From Hamiltosporidium tvaerminnensis (lineage: Eukaryota > Microsporidia > Dubosqiidae): a stretch of 64,000 nt of DNA. The DNA lies in contig JAKIMF020000005.1 of the NCBI GenBank assembly GCA_022605425.2, positions 654,501-718,500 of the forward strand, given 5' to 3'. The notes below the pieces were generated by a model, which saw only the letters and a list, made by a program, of their open reading frames with translations, had not been told where the DNA came from and did not search any database. The position numbers and the translations under genes are program-made. Position 1 is the first letter of the stretch; each line of letters starts with the position of its first letter. Shown one piece after another: positions 30,823 to 44,344 of this stretch.

Positions 30823-33800
30823 GAACCTAATAAATTTGCAAGATTTTAATTGAATTATATTAATATTTCGAAAAAATAGAAATTTTTAATAACCCATATC
30901 AATTTAATCAATAAAATAAATTCTTTTTTATATTCTTCCAAAATTAATAGATTAAAAGATTTATATGAAAATATAGATTCTTTTTTAATTATGAAGGTGA
31001 AACTATTAAGTTATTTCAAAATAGAAATTTATTAAATAATTAGCCCAGAAATTCCTCGTATAATCCTTAAATATCCCTAACATTTTTTTTGAAATTATAT
31101 AAAAAATATATACCGGGAACTCGAAAATCAAGAATATGGGTATATTCGTTAAAATTTTTAATAAAAAACGCTTCAAAAAAATCAAAAGTATATTAAATAT
31201 ATGGAATGCTTTATCGCGGGCTATAACCTCGTCTGATCACTATGCTCTATCTTAAACAGGCAGAGGTATAAATATTAATAATAGCAAGAAATAATTCAAA
31301 TATCTCATGAATTTTAAGCTAAAATTTTATAATTTTACCCCTTTCTACATATATTTCTGCTTTGTTCTTTCTGAATTCACGTTTCACATAAAAAATTTTT
31401 AAGAACAATGGTTTTAGAATATTGCCTACCATCATCGAAAATTATAATTAATTATGTGATTCACTTAACCAATGATTTTAACTTAATATTAATCACAAAT
31501 TTAGTTTTTAAATATCTCAAAAAAAAACTTTTTAATTTTACTTTTCAAAGGTTTTCCGATAACATTTTTCATGTGATAGAGCAAAAAGTATTTGATATCT
31601 ATAAACATAAATAATTTTTAAAAGAATAAATGTTTATTGCGTGTTGAAGTATAAACCCTGTTATTACAAATGAATTAAAAGTGACTTAAACTTAATTACA
31701 AATTTTTGAATAATTTTTTAAAAATCCTTGGCAATTAGAGCTGTTAAAAAAATTTCAAAATCGAGGTTTTAAATAAAATCATTGGCAAAAATTTTAGAAT
31801 TTGTTGATTATACATCAAATTAGTAGATTTAATCTTATCCATCTATGAAACTTATATATAACGACTCGGATAAACAGTAGAATGTGTTATTTGAGATTTA
31901 AAAATTATGGACTAAAATTCGCTCAAATTAAAACACATATGAAAAAAATAGCAATAAAATGTATCTAAAAAATCAATTGAGGTGTTTAACAGAATAAGCA
32001 GTTATTGAAAAAACCACCGGAAAATTTTTTTTGTTAAATTTAAGCATTGACCGACTAATTATCTATCGCTACTATGCTAAAAGAAAAGACGATTAAATAT
32101 ACGCTTTAAGAAATTCCCATTCTAGAAAAAAAGAAAGAATTTTAACATAAATTGGCATTCTTGCTTTCTTTGGAATCAATATTATTGAGTGTTATCAAAT
32201 AATTTTTAGGCCATATATATTATTGCGTTTCTATAATTAAATTTGGATACTCCAATCTTAAGAAAGCGATAGTATGTAAAGTCAACGCAAGAAAAATTAT
32301 TTCAAAAAACAAGATTGAAAATCGTATGTTCTTTTTTCCAGTAATTCAATAAAACCAATAATGTTAATATTTAATAAACCAAAGGAACTTACAAATTTTT
32401 TCAAGTAATTTATAATATAATATGATTTTAAGATTTAGAATATATCTACAAACCAATCGGTTAATAGATTAATCAATATCAGATGGGAATAGAATATCGA
32501 AATGTGATTTTTTTGATTTACAACAGCGCATTTGAAACACAATTTTCAACATTGGCCTTTAAAGATATTTCTAAAATAATGTAATTGAGAATTTTACGAA
32601 TTAGGCACGATAATTATATTCAGTTTAAAGCAGTAAAATTCATAAAAGACCACTTGGAATAAAAACATGTGCCAAAAATATGTGGCTAGTAAAAAACGAA
32701 AAAAACATTATGAGTCATTTAGACACATTTCGTCTCTTAAAAAAAGTCTTGTGTTGTGAATCTACCAGCGATCGTTCATTTATTCGGTTTGCTTGTTTTT
32801 TTCCTTCGATGAAGTAAATCAGTTTAAAATTTTAAAAACCATGATACAATTATTATAAAACAGTATTTGATTGCAATAAGATACCAATTTAACAAAGGAG
32901 CTTCGATAGAGCAGCTTGAACGAGTAGGATAGAACATTTAAACGTTTATGCGAAAAATTTATTAAGAAATAAATATCCAAGATATTATATATAGCAAACT
33001 AATATTTAATTAATTTAAAATTTATCGCCAGAGTTTTTAGGGTTAAAATATCCCTTTTTTAGTATTCCTATTTCTTCGCGCGAATGATTTAAATTCAGAA
33101 CAGGTATATTTCGGAATTTATATTTAAGATATCAAGAAATTAATTCTAGTCATCAAAAAATTAAAACTATATCGAAATACTAATTAACCTTTACGTTTTA
33201 ATTTTATTATTTTTATGAATGATGATATAAGAAATTTTACACAAAACGAAAATTAAAAAATAACAATGACAATAACAGACAAATATTGTTACTGGCGATT
33301 CTTTTTTTAAATGTTTATCCTATGAACCAAAATACAGAAGAATTTTACCAATTTATTAAGACAAGAAACAGTGAGGCGAAAAAAACATTTTTTCTTTTAA
33401 AAAACATCTGATATTGATCGAAAGTTTCATGAAATTATGTATGTGTAAGGAAATTATAATAACATCGAGTTATAGTTGTTTTAGATTATTTTTACAATTT
33501 TTATACTGAAAAGGTTTTATAGGTAGCTATTTTAAGCGCAAGTTGGATCTCTTGTAATTTACTTTAAAATCTGTACCGCAATGAGTATATTTCAAATTAA
33601 GTTTATATTTTTATAACCTAAGACTTCTTTTCTAAATATATATAACCATAATACTTTAAGGCGAATCAAAATCTATCGTGTTTTATAATTTTTTGTAAAT
33701 TAAGTGGCAATAAAATATGAATTTCAGCACTTATCATAATAAAGAAGTTGTTTAATTTATTTTTTGCATTTACCACAAAATATGTAAATGTCTGCTATAA

Positions 33801-34040
33801 ATTTCTTAATTATTTAGTAATTTAAAGAAATAACTTAACATATTATCTTCATGCGAATTAGCCAAATTATAGTTGTAATTTGAAAGACAAAAAATTTCAT
33901 TTTTGACTTTGGACTATATTTTTAACTTATAACAACTTATAGCAGTGGCTAAAAATTGCAGTTTATACTAGTACAACTATATTTAAGCAATATAAAATTG
34001 AAACAAAAACACCTCAAACATATAATATTTTAGCGTTGTA
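30823..34040. other. Gene-free AT-rich stretch
   Basis: Over 3 kb without a convincing gene. The 68-codon frame at 31408-31614 has no homologue here and no support. No repeat in the window matched this part by eye. Confidence 0.4.
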
Positions 34041-34044
34041 ATAA

Positions 34045-34240
34045 ATTCTGATATAGAGGTGCTGGTTCGATTTCCAAGGTTAGTGCACTCTTTATCTGTC
34101 GCTTGGAAAGTTTACGTGAGGCTGACAACCTAAATTAACAAAAGAAAATTGTCTTTGGAACGCCTATAACTTGGCGAAGCTATAAATCATTTTTGGATTG
34201 TGTTTCATTTTTAGGGAAGGAGTGAGCTATTAAATAAAAA
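34045..34240 (+). mobile_element. SINE-like element S, copy 2
   Basis: About 195 bases align with the copy at 27079-27268 in opposite orientation: gcttggaaagtttacgtgag, then aacaaaagaaaattgtcttt, then cttggcgaagctataa, then gagtgagctattaaataaa. Near its 5' end is ggttcgatttcc (34064-34075), close to the RNA polymerase III B-box consensus (GGTTCGANTCC), which suggests a tRNA-derived head. A convincing A-box is not present at the expected distance. No target-site duplication is recognisable, so it is older than copy 1. Confidence 0.6.
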
Positions 34241-36920
34241 TATTCTGAACTCTTATACAGCAAAAATATTTCTAATACAGAACCTTAATTTACACAAAAA
34301 ATATCATATATATGTTTAAAAGATGAAAATACATCACAATAAAATCGGGGGCTAATTAGCTTTTCCATATAAACTTTAAAATAAAGAATAATAAATTCTC
34401 ATTAAACTTATTAGAAATATCCACCACAAAATGACAATTTTCATTGAAAAATATACCAATGTAATGGAATCTTTAAATTACTTTAATTTAAATTTTGTTT
34501 GTTTTTTGCAAAAATAATGATTTAATGTATTATAAATTATAAATTTAAACGCAAAAAATCATTTATATTTATTCTTGTATTTATGACACTTTATGTGTTT
34601 CTTATTACAAAAAGACATTAAAATGAGTTATACTCTGACAACAATATATTAGATACTAAGAGTTCAAAATATTTTTTTAACGCCTTTTTGACAGGTAGAA
34701 AACTATTCATAAACATTTTGCTGTTATATTTAGTAAATAGAAAATACAAAAACTACAATAATATGGCAAATAAAAGGTATTTTAAAGGCATTATAAAGGG
34801 AAAAAAGTTAACCCGTCACCACAGTTCAAAAAAAGATTTATAGTATTTGATCAAAACCATGAAAATATATATATATTAACATAAAAACGAGGGTCTGAAG
34901 AAATTATAGAAGATTTGCTAAGGCTTATAGGAGAATAATCAATGAGGCTATTATTAAACTCCTAATGAAATTACGGTAAATTTGATTCGTTTCCAATAAA
35001 ATACACATAGTTTGGGTTTAAAAAATATTAAATCACATGATAAATTTATCTTTGATACCTGTTAAGGCTTATTTCCTTGCAGAAAATTCAAGATTTTATG
35101 TTCTATAAACAAAAGGTATCATTAAATACATCAAGATGAATTTGCCATGTTTAAAAAGTTATAAAGAAACGAAAAATAATTTTAATTGCTCTAAATAATC
35201 GTAAATATTTACCATGAATATGTGAATGACTGATTTAGCAGGTTGTTTTATTAAAATTACGAAATATCTCTATAAAGCTGTTTTATAATAAATTTTCACA
35301 ACATATAGTGCTTTCCTAATGATAAAAAGTTTTCTAAACAAATTTGATCTAAAATTCGTCTAAATTTTATATTGCACAGAGTATTTTTAACGCCTGGTTA
35401 TTCATGACCTCTATAGAAGGTCGATAAAGAAACCGAACAATCTCATTTATTGGCTAAAAAATATATAAAGTACTCGTAATATTCTAGCGTATATAATGAT
35501 TGGTTACAAGTCTAATACTACCTTTCAGAATGGATTATCCGTTTGCCACGGGTGTAGTGAGATTTAAAGAACTTTGAATTTAACTGTATAAGAATCAATA
35601 CAACACAAAAAGAGAATGGTTAAGGGGTAGAGAGCTTTGTGATATGTTTCTTGGATATATCAATATTTGAAAAAAGTATTATTGTTCTAAGTGAGAATTT
35701 ATAACTCAAAAATTAAAGCCCCGGAGCTCTATTTTTGATTTCAAAAATGCTTATAAATAAAAAATTGCTTAGATCTTAAAAACTTTATTACTGCCATCGA
35801 GAGTTTGAGTTAAGTATTTTACAAAAAGAAAAGCTAAGTTTGTATTTTATTAAACATGCGAGAATTGTAAAATAATTTAATCATTCAAAAAGCTACATAA
35901 AACCATAACTATTTATAATACAAATTCAGACTAGTTCAAAAAATGGATATTGTAGGTACGCGTGCTTATACTAATCATTGATTTTAAAATATATTAACAA
36001 GAATGTTTATTGTAAAAAGCTGAAACTGGAAAATAGCAGAAGAAGCTGTCATTTTGCCTCATTCAACATTGATCAAGATATTTATTTTTAGATATTCGGT
36101 TATGTTTTTCCTTATAAGGTAATTATCGATATCCAAGACATTATATATTTAGTTATAATATTTTCGGACGAATAAACCGTAAATAAAAATCGAAGGGAAT
36201 TTCTTTACTTTATATTTAAGAACCTATGTTTTTTCTATTGTCTAATTACGGGGAATCTTATTTTTTTCGTGTTAGATAGATGTTACAAATAGATACGCAT
36301 TCAACAAAATAATTTTTTTTGAGGTCTTCAAAAGATTTTAAGCTGACTTGTTCTAATTTTAAATCCTAGGGAATTGGTCAGCGACAGAATACGTTATTGT
36401 TTTGTCTTTTACTTCTCAATGGAGAGCCAAAGAAACCCAGAATAAGTAAAAAAACTGCTTATGATGGTTATTTTTTTTTACTTTTTCTGCAAAATGTCAT
36501 AAATCGAACAGAGATAAGTTATAGACTTGCCTTTATCGACAATGCATCTTAATTTTAATGTAAAAATATATGCTTAGCGGTATTGGAGTATTAGGTTGAG
36601 ATCTATATTAATATTTAGATTTAAAATATTTACTTGCCTTATAAGGATTTTTTTATATTTTTTAGGCATTTAATTTATTTAATCCAATCATGAAAGCATC
36701 GCCAGAGTATTGTTTATAGTATATTTTTAGCGAGGTTATAGTGGAGGTCGAATTTTCGCTTATCTTCATTATTCCTGAATGTAGTTAGGGATTTTACGAC
36801 TAATTTTTAAAACATAATTTTGATTACCTGTGAATTCTGTTTTTTAGCAACAATATAATTCTCCATATAAAAGATCATAAAATACTTTCAACATGACACT
36901 AAACTTAGTTTTCCGGCAAA
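34241..36920. other. Gene-free AT-rich stretch
   Basis: No gene or known repeat recognised in 2.7 kb. Confidence 0.4.
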
Positions 36921-36955
36921 GCATTATGCTCTAACCATTAGGTTATTCTAAAGAT
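36921..36955 (-). other. tRNA-like D-arm/A-box sequence
   Basis: On the minus strand the sequence ataacctaatggttagagca has the form of a tRNA A-box and D-arm (aacc/ggtt stem around taat). The anticodon stem and T-arm that should follow cannot be folded, so this is not a working tRNA gene. It may be a tRNA pseudogene or the head of a decayed SINE. Confidence 0.3.
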
Positions 36956-38438
36956 ATTTTTTTACAATATTAAATCGAAAGAATATTTTTATATTTATAT
37001 ATGCAAACCCAATATTAAATAATATCAATATTTTCATTGTAAGCTTTTATTTCAACCTTTATATTTTTATCGTATATTGCTTTTTGGCGTTGTGCCTAGT
37101 CTTAATTTTCTGTTTTGAATAAACCGAAAGAATTTGCGGATAAACTGGGCTTTTGCATATACCATTATGACTTAGTTTAACACATGAAAAATATTTTTTT
37201 TATCAAAATTGAGAAAAATTAGTACTTATTTATAATTTGAATAAAACTAAAAGAGTTGCAGCTTGTTCTGGAAATTATACCTACAATGATAGTTTTACAT
37301 TTTAAAATTCTAAAACCGACAATAATCACTTTACATAAAAATAATGACCGAATAATGTAAGTAATTGTAAATATCTGTTTTTGTTGCTTTCTAGAGACAT
37401 ATATAATTCCGTTAAGAGAGCAATCAAATAGAAAGTAAAAGAGCAAAAATATCGATCTCTATATTAAAAAAACCAACTATTTATCCACCAAAAATATTTA
37501 TACCAGTTGAATCTAAACAATCACAAGATCGAGGATCAAGATATCAATTGATCCGAATTTAATTGATTTATTTCTGTGTAACATGTCAGAAAAAACATAC
37601 AGAATGATTTATAGCCCAAAGCAAGTTTTTGTTGTTACCAAAATTAATATCATCGCTTATATTAGAATGGTTTGGCACGCGAAAACTTGAGAATAATTTA
37701 TGGATCTACATATATTACAAAAAGAAATAAAAAAAATTTACAATCTATCTGTGCAAATTCAAAATTTTCCAGACTAATAAATGTTTCCTGTGATCTCATA
37801 AGAAGGTTCGATGATTTGTAAATGGGCGAAATCTTTTAATTAACAGTCTAAAGTCTAATTAAACCAACATTTTAGAATAGTAAATCCCTGCAAAAAACGA
37901 CTGGAATATACTGTTTATATCATGGATAGTTATAGAAACCCTATCTCAATAATAAAAGTTAATATAAAGCTAGATAAATACAATAGGAATAAAAATTTAA
38001 GTGTAAATAACCCCAATGCCCGTATCACACAAAATACCAAAGTATCAAGTAGTAATTTTGAAAAAAATTTAAACTATTTTTTAAAAATAAAAACCGAGGA
38101 AATAAAAAAGAACAAGAGAAGCAACGAATATTTTTTTTTAAAGATAATTTTAAAATCGCATGAAAATTTATGGCTACCGGGAAAGAAGTATTTAGCAGAT
38201 TCAGAAAGTGAAATTCGAAATTGAAAACCTAAAAAAATACAAGACATTTGATATATAAATTACAAAGAAGATATTAAATAAATTTGATCTATTAAAAGGT
38301 GTTTTATTGAATAAGAAACTAAAAAAAAATTAAGACAGTTCTGAAAAAGTTTTTAATGCGTGTTTTCTTCTTAGTATAGATAAAATTTAGATGAACGAAT
38401 AAATTACAAATAAAACACATTTAAAACTAGAATTTTAT
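36956..38438. other. Intergenic region with an uncertain 100-codon frame
   Basis: A lysine/asparagine-rich frame at 37922-38224 is open, but has no homologue in the window and is of a length expected by chance in A-rich DNA. Nothing else is recognised. Confidence 0.3.
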
Positions 38439-40757
38439 TTAATGCTGGTAATGAGACCTTTTAGCACCGGCTCCGAATTCTTCATTAAATTTATTTCTAA
38501 ATACTTGTATATTTCCAATCTCAATTTTTTTCATTCCAGAAAAAGTCTTAAAAAAATATAAACTATTGTTTTTGAGTTCAAGACTTTCAAAATAAACATT
38601 TCGAAGCGATTTCAGATTTGAAATAAAACATAAATCACGATATGTTAATTCAATCTTTGGAAACCTTATTTTTTTTAAAGAATATTCATTATTGAAATCG
38701 AAAAGATCAGAAAATGATATTTCCGAAATTATACAGCCATCTGAAAAGTAAAAATATAGCAAATTAGTAAAATTTCCTAGTGCTTGTCTATCCATTTTTC
38801 CGATTTTGATTCTATCAAGCTTTATTTTTTTAAGGTTATTCAAATGGTTGTTTAGAAAAAACCTGAGTAGCGTACCTTCTGGATATTCATAACCGAAATA
38901 AAGATTTAAAAGGTTTGGCAACAAAGGAAACTTAAAAATAGCATTACTTAAGTTATATTTAACTGAATACCTCAAAATACTCAACTTGCATAAGCTTTCA
39001 CCCCGAGGATCAATCATAGACCAAAAAGGGTTTGTATCTATAGCGAAGCAAAGAACTATTAGTTCCTTTAACTCCACGATTTTGTTTAAGAATTGAAAAA
39101 AATTTTGATTATTTTTTACACAAGAAACACCGAAAAAAATCTTTTTGATTTGAGTGTTTTCACTAAATGCTATCCTATCGCCTTCAAAAACAATCGTACA
39201 TGAGTAAAGGAACAACTTTCTGAGTGAAGTAAATAACAAAATTTTAGACATAAAAGCTTCACTTATTGTAGAATTGACAAGTTTCATACCCACTATATTG
39301 TTAAAAATCTCAGAGTCGAGCAAATTGAAATCATTTATATAGGTATTTGTAAATTCGATTTCTATACCTCTAATCTTTTTAAAATTTAAGACATAGAAAT
39401 TTAGACTTATAAAAGAATTGGATAATTCCATATAAACAAATAATTCAAACGGAAAACTCTGATTCTTAAATTTATTGATTTTGGTTTTATCTTGATTAGA
39501 TTTGAGATGAATTCGTGTTTTATGATCACAACAAGTCTTATTCATATTCTTATAAAAGATTGTTGATTCATTTTCTTTATTATATATTTCCTTTTTGAAG
39601 ATTGAAACGATACTTTGAACGGAAGAATCTGATTCAAACGCTGTAAAAAGTGTAAAGAAATCACGTTTGGTATCAACGTAATTTAAGACTTCAAAATTTA
39701 GTGTTTTTAACCATGAAATCTCATCTTTAATAGCAAATTTAGAGTTTATAATGCTTAAAGTCTTAATACAATTTAAGCTTTTGCCATTATATATATTTCC
39801 GATTAATACATCTGTATTTGAACATTCAAGTAAAAATATTTCATCAAGATTTTTGAATAAATGCAGATTGAAAAATTTATTATATTCTTTTGTATATGAA
39901 ATATTGAATAGACACACGCTTTTAAAAATGTGAATACGAAATATTGCATCGAGAAGTTTTATAATATTTGTCGAATTTCTGGATTTTTCTATAATTTTTT
40001 GTATAATATCACCATCAAGGTATAAAAAATCTTGATTTGGAGTTAGTAAATCAATATCAAAATCTTCTGTCAAATCAGCAGCATGTGAAATATTCTTTAT
40101 TTTGTTAAAGGTTTTATCAGACATAAAATGCAACTTAAAAAATTCCACAATAATTTTTTTAGATAATACGCTAGAATGCGAACATATATCTGATGTTAAT
40201 AATAGATTCCATTTTTTTGTTACTAATGGATTAAATATTAAAGAAACAGATATAAATTGAATAAACCGCTGAAAAAATTTGTTCTTTTTAAACTTGAAAA
40301 TATTCATTATTTTAAATATTAGCTGATATGTACGCACATCAACATAGTCAACAAAATAAGGGAAACTTATTACTATACGGTAAAAATAATCAAATTCGTA
40401 CAAACTTAGAAGATTATTATTTATATATATGATATGTTGTTGATCTTCTTGAATTTCTTCTTCGTTCAAGAAAGTTAGAAAAAACATATCTAGATCAATT
40501 AAAAACGTATGCAGAATTTTAGTGTTTGGATCAAAAATGAATGATTTGTATTTTTTAACTGGTGATTCTAAATCTATAGCCGAATTGAAAGGGTTATATA
40601 TTTTTCTCTCTGGTAAACTACATTCGCTATTTTCGTAAAAATGTATTGCTATTGCTATTCGCATCGAAATGATTTTAGCTGCTAACAGAAATAGGATTAG
40701 TCGAATATGATTTCCAATTTCTATATTTAATTGTTTTAAAACCACGCCAAATGCCAT
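38439..40757 (-). CDS. LRR-like secreted family protein (intact, 772 residues)
   Basis: Same architecture as the 28.5 kb gene: a hydrophobic N-terminal segment (LILFLLAAKIISM, about residues 20-32), the IAIAIHFYENS motif, and the helical block (FLIDLDMFFLTFLNEEE, QQHIIYIN, FDYFYRIVISFPYF, FFQRFIQFISVSLIFN). The long LRR-like half ends with ISFSDLFDFNNEYSLKKIRF and YRDLCFISNLKSLRNVYF. The frame is uninterrupted. It and the 28.5 kb copy are in the same orientation about 7.6 kb apart, with no sign that the spacer was duplicated with them, so the duplication is old or the spacer has decayed. In this copy the residue aligned with the stop of the 2.2 kb gene is Glu. Function unknown; export predicted. 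Confidence 0.82.
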   Translation of the reverse strand: MAFGVVLKQLNIEIGNHIRLILFLLAAKIISMRIAIAIHFYENSECSLPERKIYNPFNSAIDLESPVKKYKSFIFDPNTKILHTFLIDLDMFFLTFLNEEEIQEDQQHIIYINNNLLSLYEFDYFYRIVISFPYFVDYVDVRTYQLIFKIMNIFKFKKNKFFQRFIQFISVSLIFNPLVTKKWNLLLTSDICSHSSVLSKKIIVEFFKLHFMSDKTFNKIKNISHAADLTEDFDIDLLTPNQDFLYLDGDIIQKIIEKSRNSTNIIKLLDAIFRIHIFKSVCLFNISYTKEYNKFFNLHLFKNLDEIFLLECSNTDVLIGNIYNGKSLNCIKTLSIINSKFAIKDEISWLKTLNFEVLNYVDTKRDFFTLFTAFESDSSVQSIVSIFKKEIYNKENESTIFYKNMNKTCCDHKTRIHLKSNQDKTKINKFKNQSFPFELFVYMELSNSFISLNFYVLNFKKIRGIEIEFTNTYINDFNLLDSEIFNNIVGMKLVNSTISEAFMSKILLFTSLRKLFLYSCTIVFEGDRIAFSENTQIKKIFFGVSCVKNNQNFFQFLNKIVELKELIVLCFAIDTNPFWSMIDPRGESLCKLSILRYSVKYNLSNAIFKFPLLPNLLNLYFGYEYPEGTLLRFFLNNHLNNLKKIKLDRIKIGKMDRQALGNFTNLLYFYFSDGCIISEISFSDLFDFNNEYSLKKIRFPKIELTYRDLCFISNLKSLRNVYFESLELKNNSLYFFKTFSGMKKIEIGNIQVFRNKFNEEFGAGAKRSHYQH

Positions 40758-43390
40758 ATATTAAGAAGCATTCAAATATTTTTTTTATATTTGGTACAAT
40801 AATTAAAAAAAAATATTCGATATAAATCAATAAAATCAATTAAGAACAGAACATTGTCTTTTTAGATTTATTATCGATAATTTAATGATAAAAATATCAA
40901 TCAATAATTTTGATTTGCTTAGATTAAAAATAAATTGCAAATTTATTTGTTTATTACCACCATTTTTTTTTTAACGGTAGACTTATAATTTTTAAAAGTT
41001 TAAAACATGAATATACAACAATTATATGATAAAAATCTAAATTTATGTGTAAAAATAATTTTCGCTAGGAAAACTAAAATAATAGCAGGAAGGATATCGG
41101 GGTGGTAAATAGATTCAAAATTTGTTTCAATTAAGAGAAAAACGCAAGTACCTTAATTTTATATCATTTAAACCCAAACACAATCCATCACAACTTATTC
41201 ATAAACGCTGTTATGCAAAAAACCATGGGCTAGAGATCTTAAAGTGTTTAATACACAATCTGAGTCTAAGATTGAATCTTTTTTGAGAGAGCAATTAAAC
41301 GACAAATACCTTCTTGAGAGACCCTTTATCTAAACGAATTGGCTAATTTCGTTGTAAACCATTCTGATTTCCGCAACAATAACAAAAATAAATGGTATCT
41401 ACTTCCTTTTTAAATCGAATAAATAAAATTTTGAAACTTCTCAAAAACCAGGCATGCATCTGCGGTGCTAAAATGGGAAATGCGCATGCCCCGAATTATC
41501 AATATGTTATAAAAATATTGGGATATTACTACGAGGTTCACAAAAACATGTTCTTCAAATACAATTTTTTCTATATCTTTATTGTAAAGCTTTTTATGTT
41601 AACAAGCTAATTTTTTTGAATTATACTGCTAGCCGGTGCGGGTTGCTGCGATAATGAAAGAAAGGAAACTCAAAGATAATTTAATATAAACAAAAGATTA
41701 ATTTTATTATCTTGAACGGTACTTGTTTGGTTATTTTGTACTTTTTAAATTAGTATTTTTGTCTTTTGTTTAGTTACTACAAAAAAATCAAAAAGAATTT
41801 CAAGGCATGCAGTAACCACATAGAGTTTCCCATGTAATATGCAAGCCTGTAGAATATGAATTCTATACACCTGCTGCTTTTTCTCGCGTGTTTTTTTTAT
41901 TTTTTTTGCAAAGGTGAGTCGCAAAGAAACTGTAAACGTTTAAATTCCATTTTTGTTAAGCCGAGGAAATAAAGGGAAAAAAAACCCCTTTATGGTTTTA
42001 CTTCGAAATTTTGGCTTCTATGACATTTTCCATACGTCTATTTTACCGAAAGTATCCTGCTGTTAAAAATTGATAACGAATTTATGTTTCAAAAAGGAAG
42101 ATCGGCATCTAACTTCTAACATTAAAATGCTTGGTAGAATACCTGGCAATATAATAACATTAATTTTGTTAGAAATTTTGATCGACCTTCTTGCTTCATC
42201 ATGTTATCGATGAAATTATATGTTGTCGCTTCGCCTGGTATTCCATTTATGTTTGCAAATTTATGGAAACTACACCTTAACGGTTGATGAAAATAGCATC
42301 TGCTAAAGCCAGTGATAATTTTTGTACTTTCTAGTTATTTGGGATAATACATTTATATTAATTCGTCTCTTTTTGATGTCATTTTACAAAAGTTCCGGTG
42401 AGTGGGATATGCTATGTAAATGCATCATTTCATGCGTCTTATTTTTAATATCTAGTTATTTTTTGCAAAGTTTGGCATATGTATTATTTTGTATTTGAAC
42501 ACGCATATTGGTATTCCAAGTCAATTTTTTAGATATTTTGCAAAGAAAGTGAGATATAAGACACGCGTTTTGTTTATTATTCGCCTTGGAGGTGGAATAA
42601 CAATTAGAGTGTCCTAGAAATCTCTAGACCGTGAAATATGCCCTGACTCAAAGAGTTTGTATTTCATTTCTGATCTTGCTGTGTATTATAAAGCACTTCC
42701 TGTGTGTTTTGAAGCTACTGCAGACCGGAATATAAAAAAAATTTGGAATTTTGATGAACTTTATCCATTCCAGAATTTCCAGTAACATTGCATTCCGGTG
42801 CTTCACTAGTTTGCAAATTAAGAAAAAATTTAAAGCTAAATGTGCTGTTTGGCTACCATTCAAAATCTCTATTGCTGTCGAATAAAAAAGAAAAAATGAT
42901 ATAACACCAGTTTCAAATTTCTTCCATATATTACCACACTTTGACTTATAACACCCTATATTAACAATCCGTTAACCAAAATATGAATTCATTAAAATAC
43001 TCTAGCATACATAATATATTAAAACCATCTAATGCCACCAGATCTTAATAATTGTTTTAAAAAAATCCATAATAAACCTTTTAATTAATCTACCCTTATA
43101 AAGAAAACTATACCTCTATATATAAAATACCCGTTTTTTAAAAAATAACACACTTTATTTACAGTTATTAAACACACATATACAGTACATTCATTTTAAT
43201 GTATATAGATTTATCGCGTTGCTACTGTGCCGGACAAATTTTAATGTGAGGAATTCGTATGAATTTTTTACCCTGAATCACATTTAGAAGGTTAAAATAA
43301 TTTTTAATGTGCATAGTGACCCTCCATGTCTATCAAACCCCCTTTATTTCTAATATACTTATATAAATTAATAACCTCCTCTATTTATAA
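40758..43390. other. Gene-free region of mixed composition
   Basis: No gene is supported. Parts of 41.1-42.9 kb are less A/T-rich than typical spacer here and contain scattered Cys/His-coding words, so an ancient transposon or gene relic is possible, but I could not match it to anything in the window. Confidence 0.35.
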
Positions 43391-44340
43391 TATTTAATAA
43401 AATTCTATGTTAAAATGGTTCAACGATTTTTTATGCATTTTCTTCTACCTCTTATACCACTGATGTTTCTTCTTCCAAATCCGATTCTTCATTTATATTT
43501 ATCGTCGGTTCCTCTAACATAGTTCTCTATCAGAAATAAAAGATGTATTATTTCTTGTTTTTAAATTTTAGCACCATCTTCCTCTCTAATCGCTTGTTTC
43601 AAAAGGATGTTGATGCCACAACATATATGCTCGGATAATAACACTCATTGACGCTCTCACCCAGCTCTCTTCGGTATTTGGTTCTGACAAAAGTCCTCTT
43701 AGTCGGGCAAAAGAAATTGCTTTGACTATCTTCTTGTATTCTATGAATTCTATATTGCCGTCATATTTATTGGTATTTCTAGTCTTTTGAGGTGGGACTT
43801 ATGGTATTTTGTCACTATACCATTCCAAGTCAGCACATACGGAATCATTTACACACTGAACTTATAAATAAGACTTAACTCATTGGCTGGCAGACCATAT
43901 TTCCTAATTTTTCTGTTTCAACTATTTGAAGTAAATCCTGGAAAGTGATTCCTACTTTAATGAGTGTTATTTTATTCTTCTTTTTATCTAAAATAAACAT
44001 ATCGGGTCTGTTATTCCGAATTTTAACATCAGTTTTTATTCCGATTTCCACTCTTATCTCTGCATACTCATTATCAAGAATTTCTTGAACTGAGTGACTC
44101 CTAATTCGTTTTGAGAACTTAAACTTATATTTATTTAGAAAGAGAAGGTGCAAGCATCAAACCACTTAATTATGCCGTCTGGTGTAGCCAGGAACTTTCA
44201 TTTTCTCACATCGAGCTGCTAGATGATATACAGTCTCACCAGATTTATTACAGTGTTAGCACACACCATCTGCTTCCCAAAATACAGTTCTATCCTCGAT
44301 ATGGCAGAACTCTGCTTCATCACGAGGCCCAATGTTTTTT
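43391..44340 (-). mobile_element. 5'-truncated, moderately decayed LINE copy
   Basis: Starts at the element's 3' end (tatttaataaaattctatgt), runs through the acidic C-terminus, ESWERAS and FDRRR regions, a partly open stretch at 43875-44153 (KFSKRIRSHSVQEILDNEY to the IKVGITFQD region), and the CCHC knuckle region (44200-44270). It stops near the RPRNEAVF codons. It abuts repeat X in inverse orientation. Confidence 0.85.
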
Positions 44341-44344
44341 TTCT

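Noticed and set aside
34055-34085. Possible tRNA gene around the B-box-like word
   Set aside because: No acceptor stem pairing, no proper T-stem (G-C closing pair missing) and no A-box at the right distance.
37922-38224. 100-codon Asn/Lys-rich frame
   Set aside because: Same reasoning: no homologue, no upstream signal, plausible by chance.
42648-42863. 71-codon frame considered as a transposase fragment
   Set aside because: No recognisable catalytic motif and no second copy in the window.
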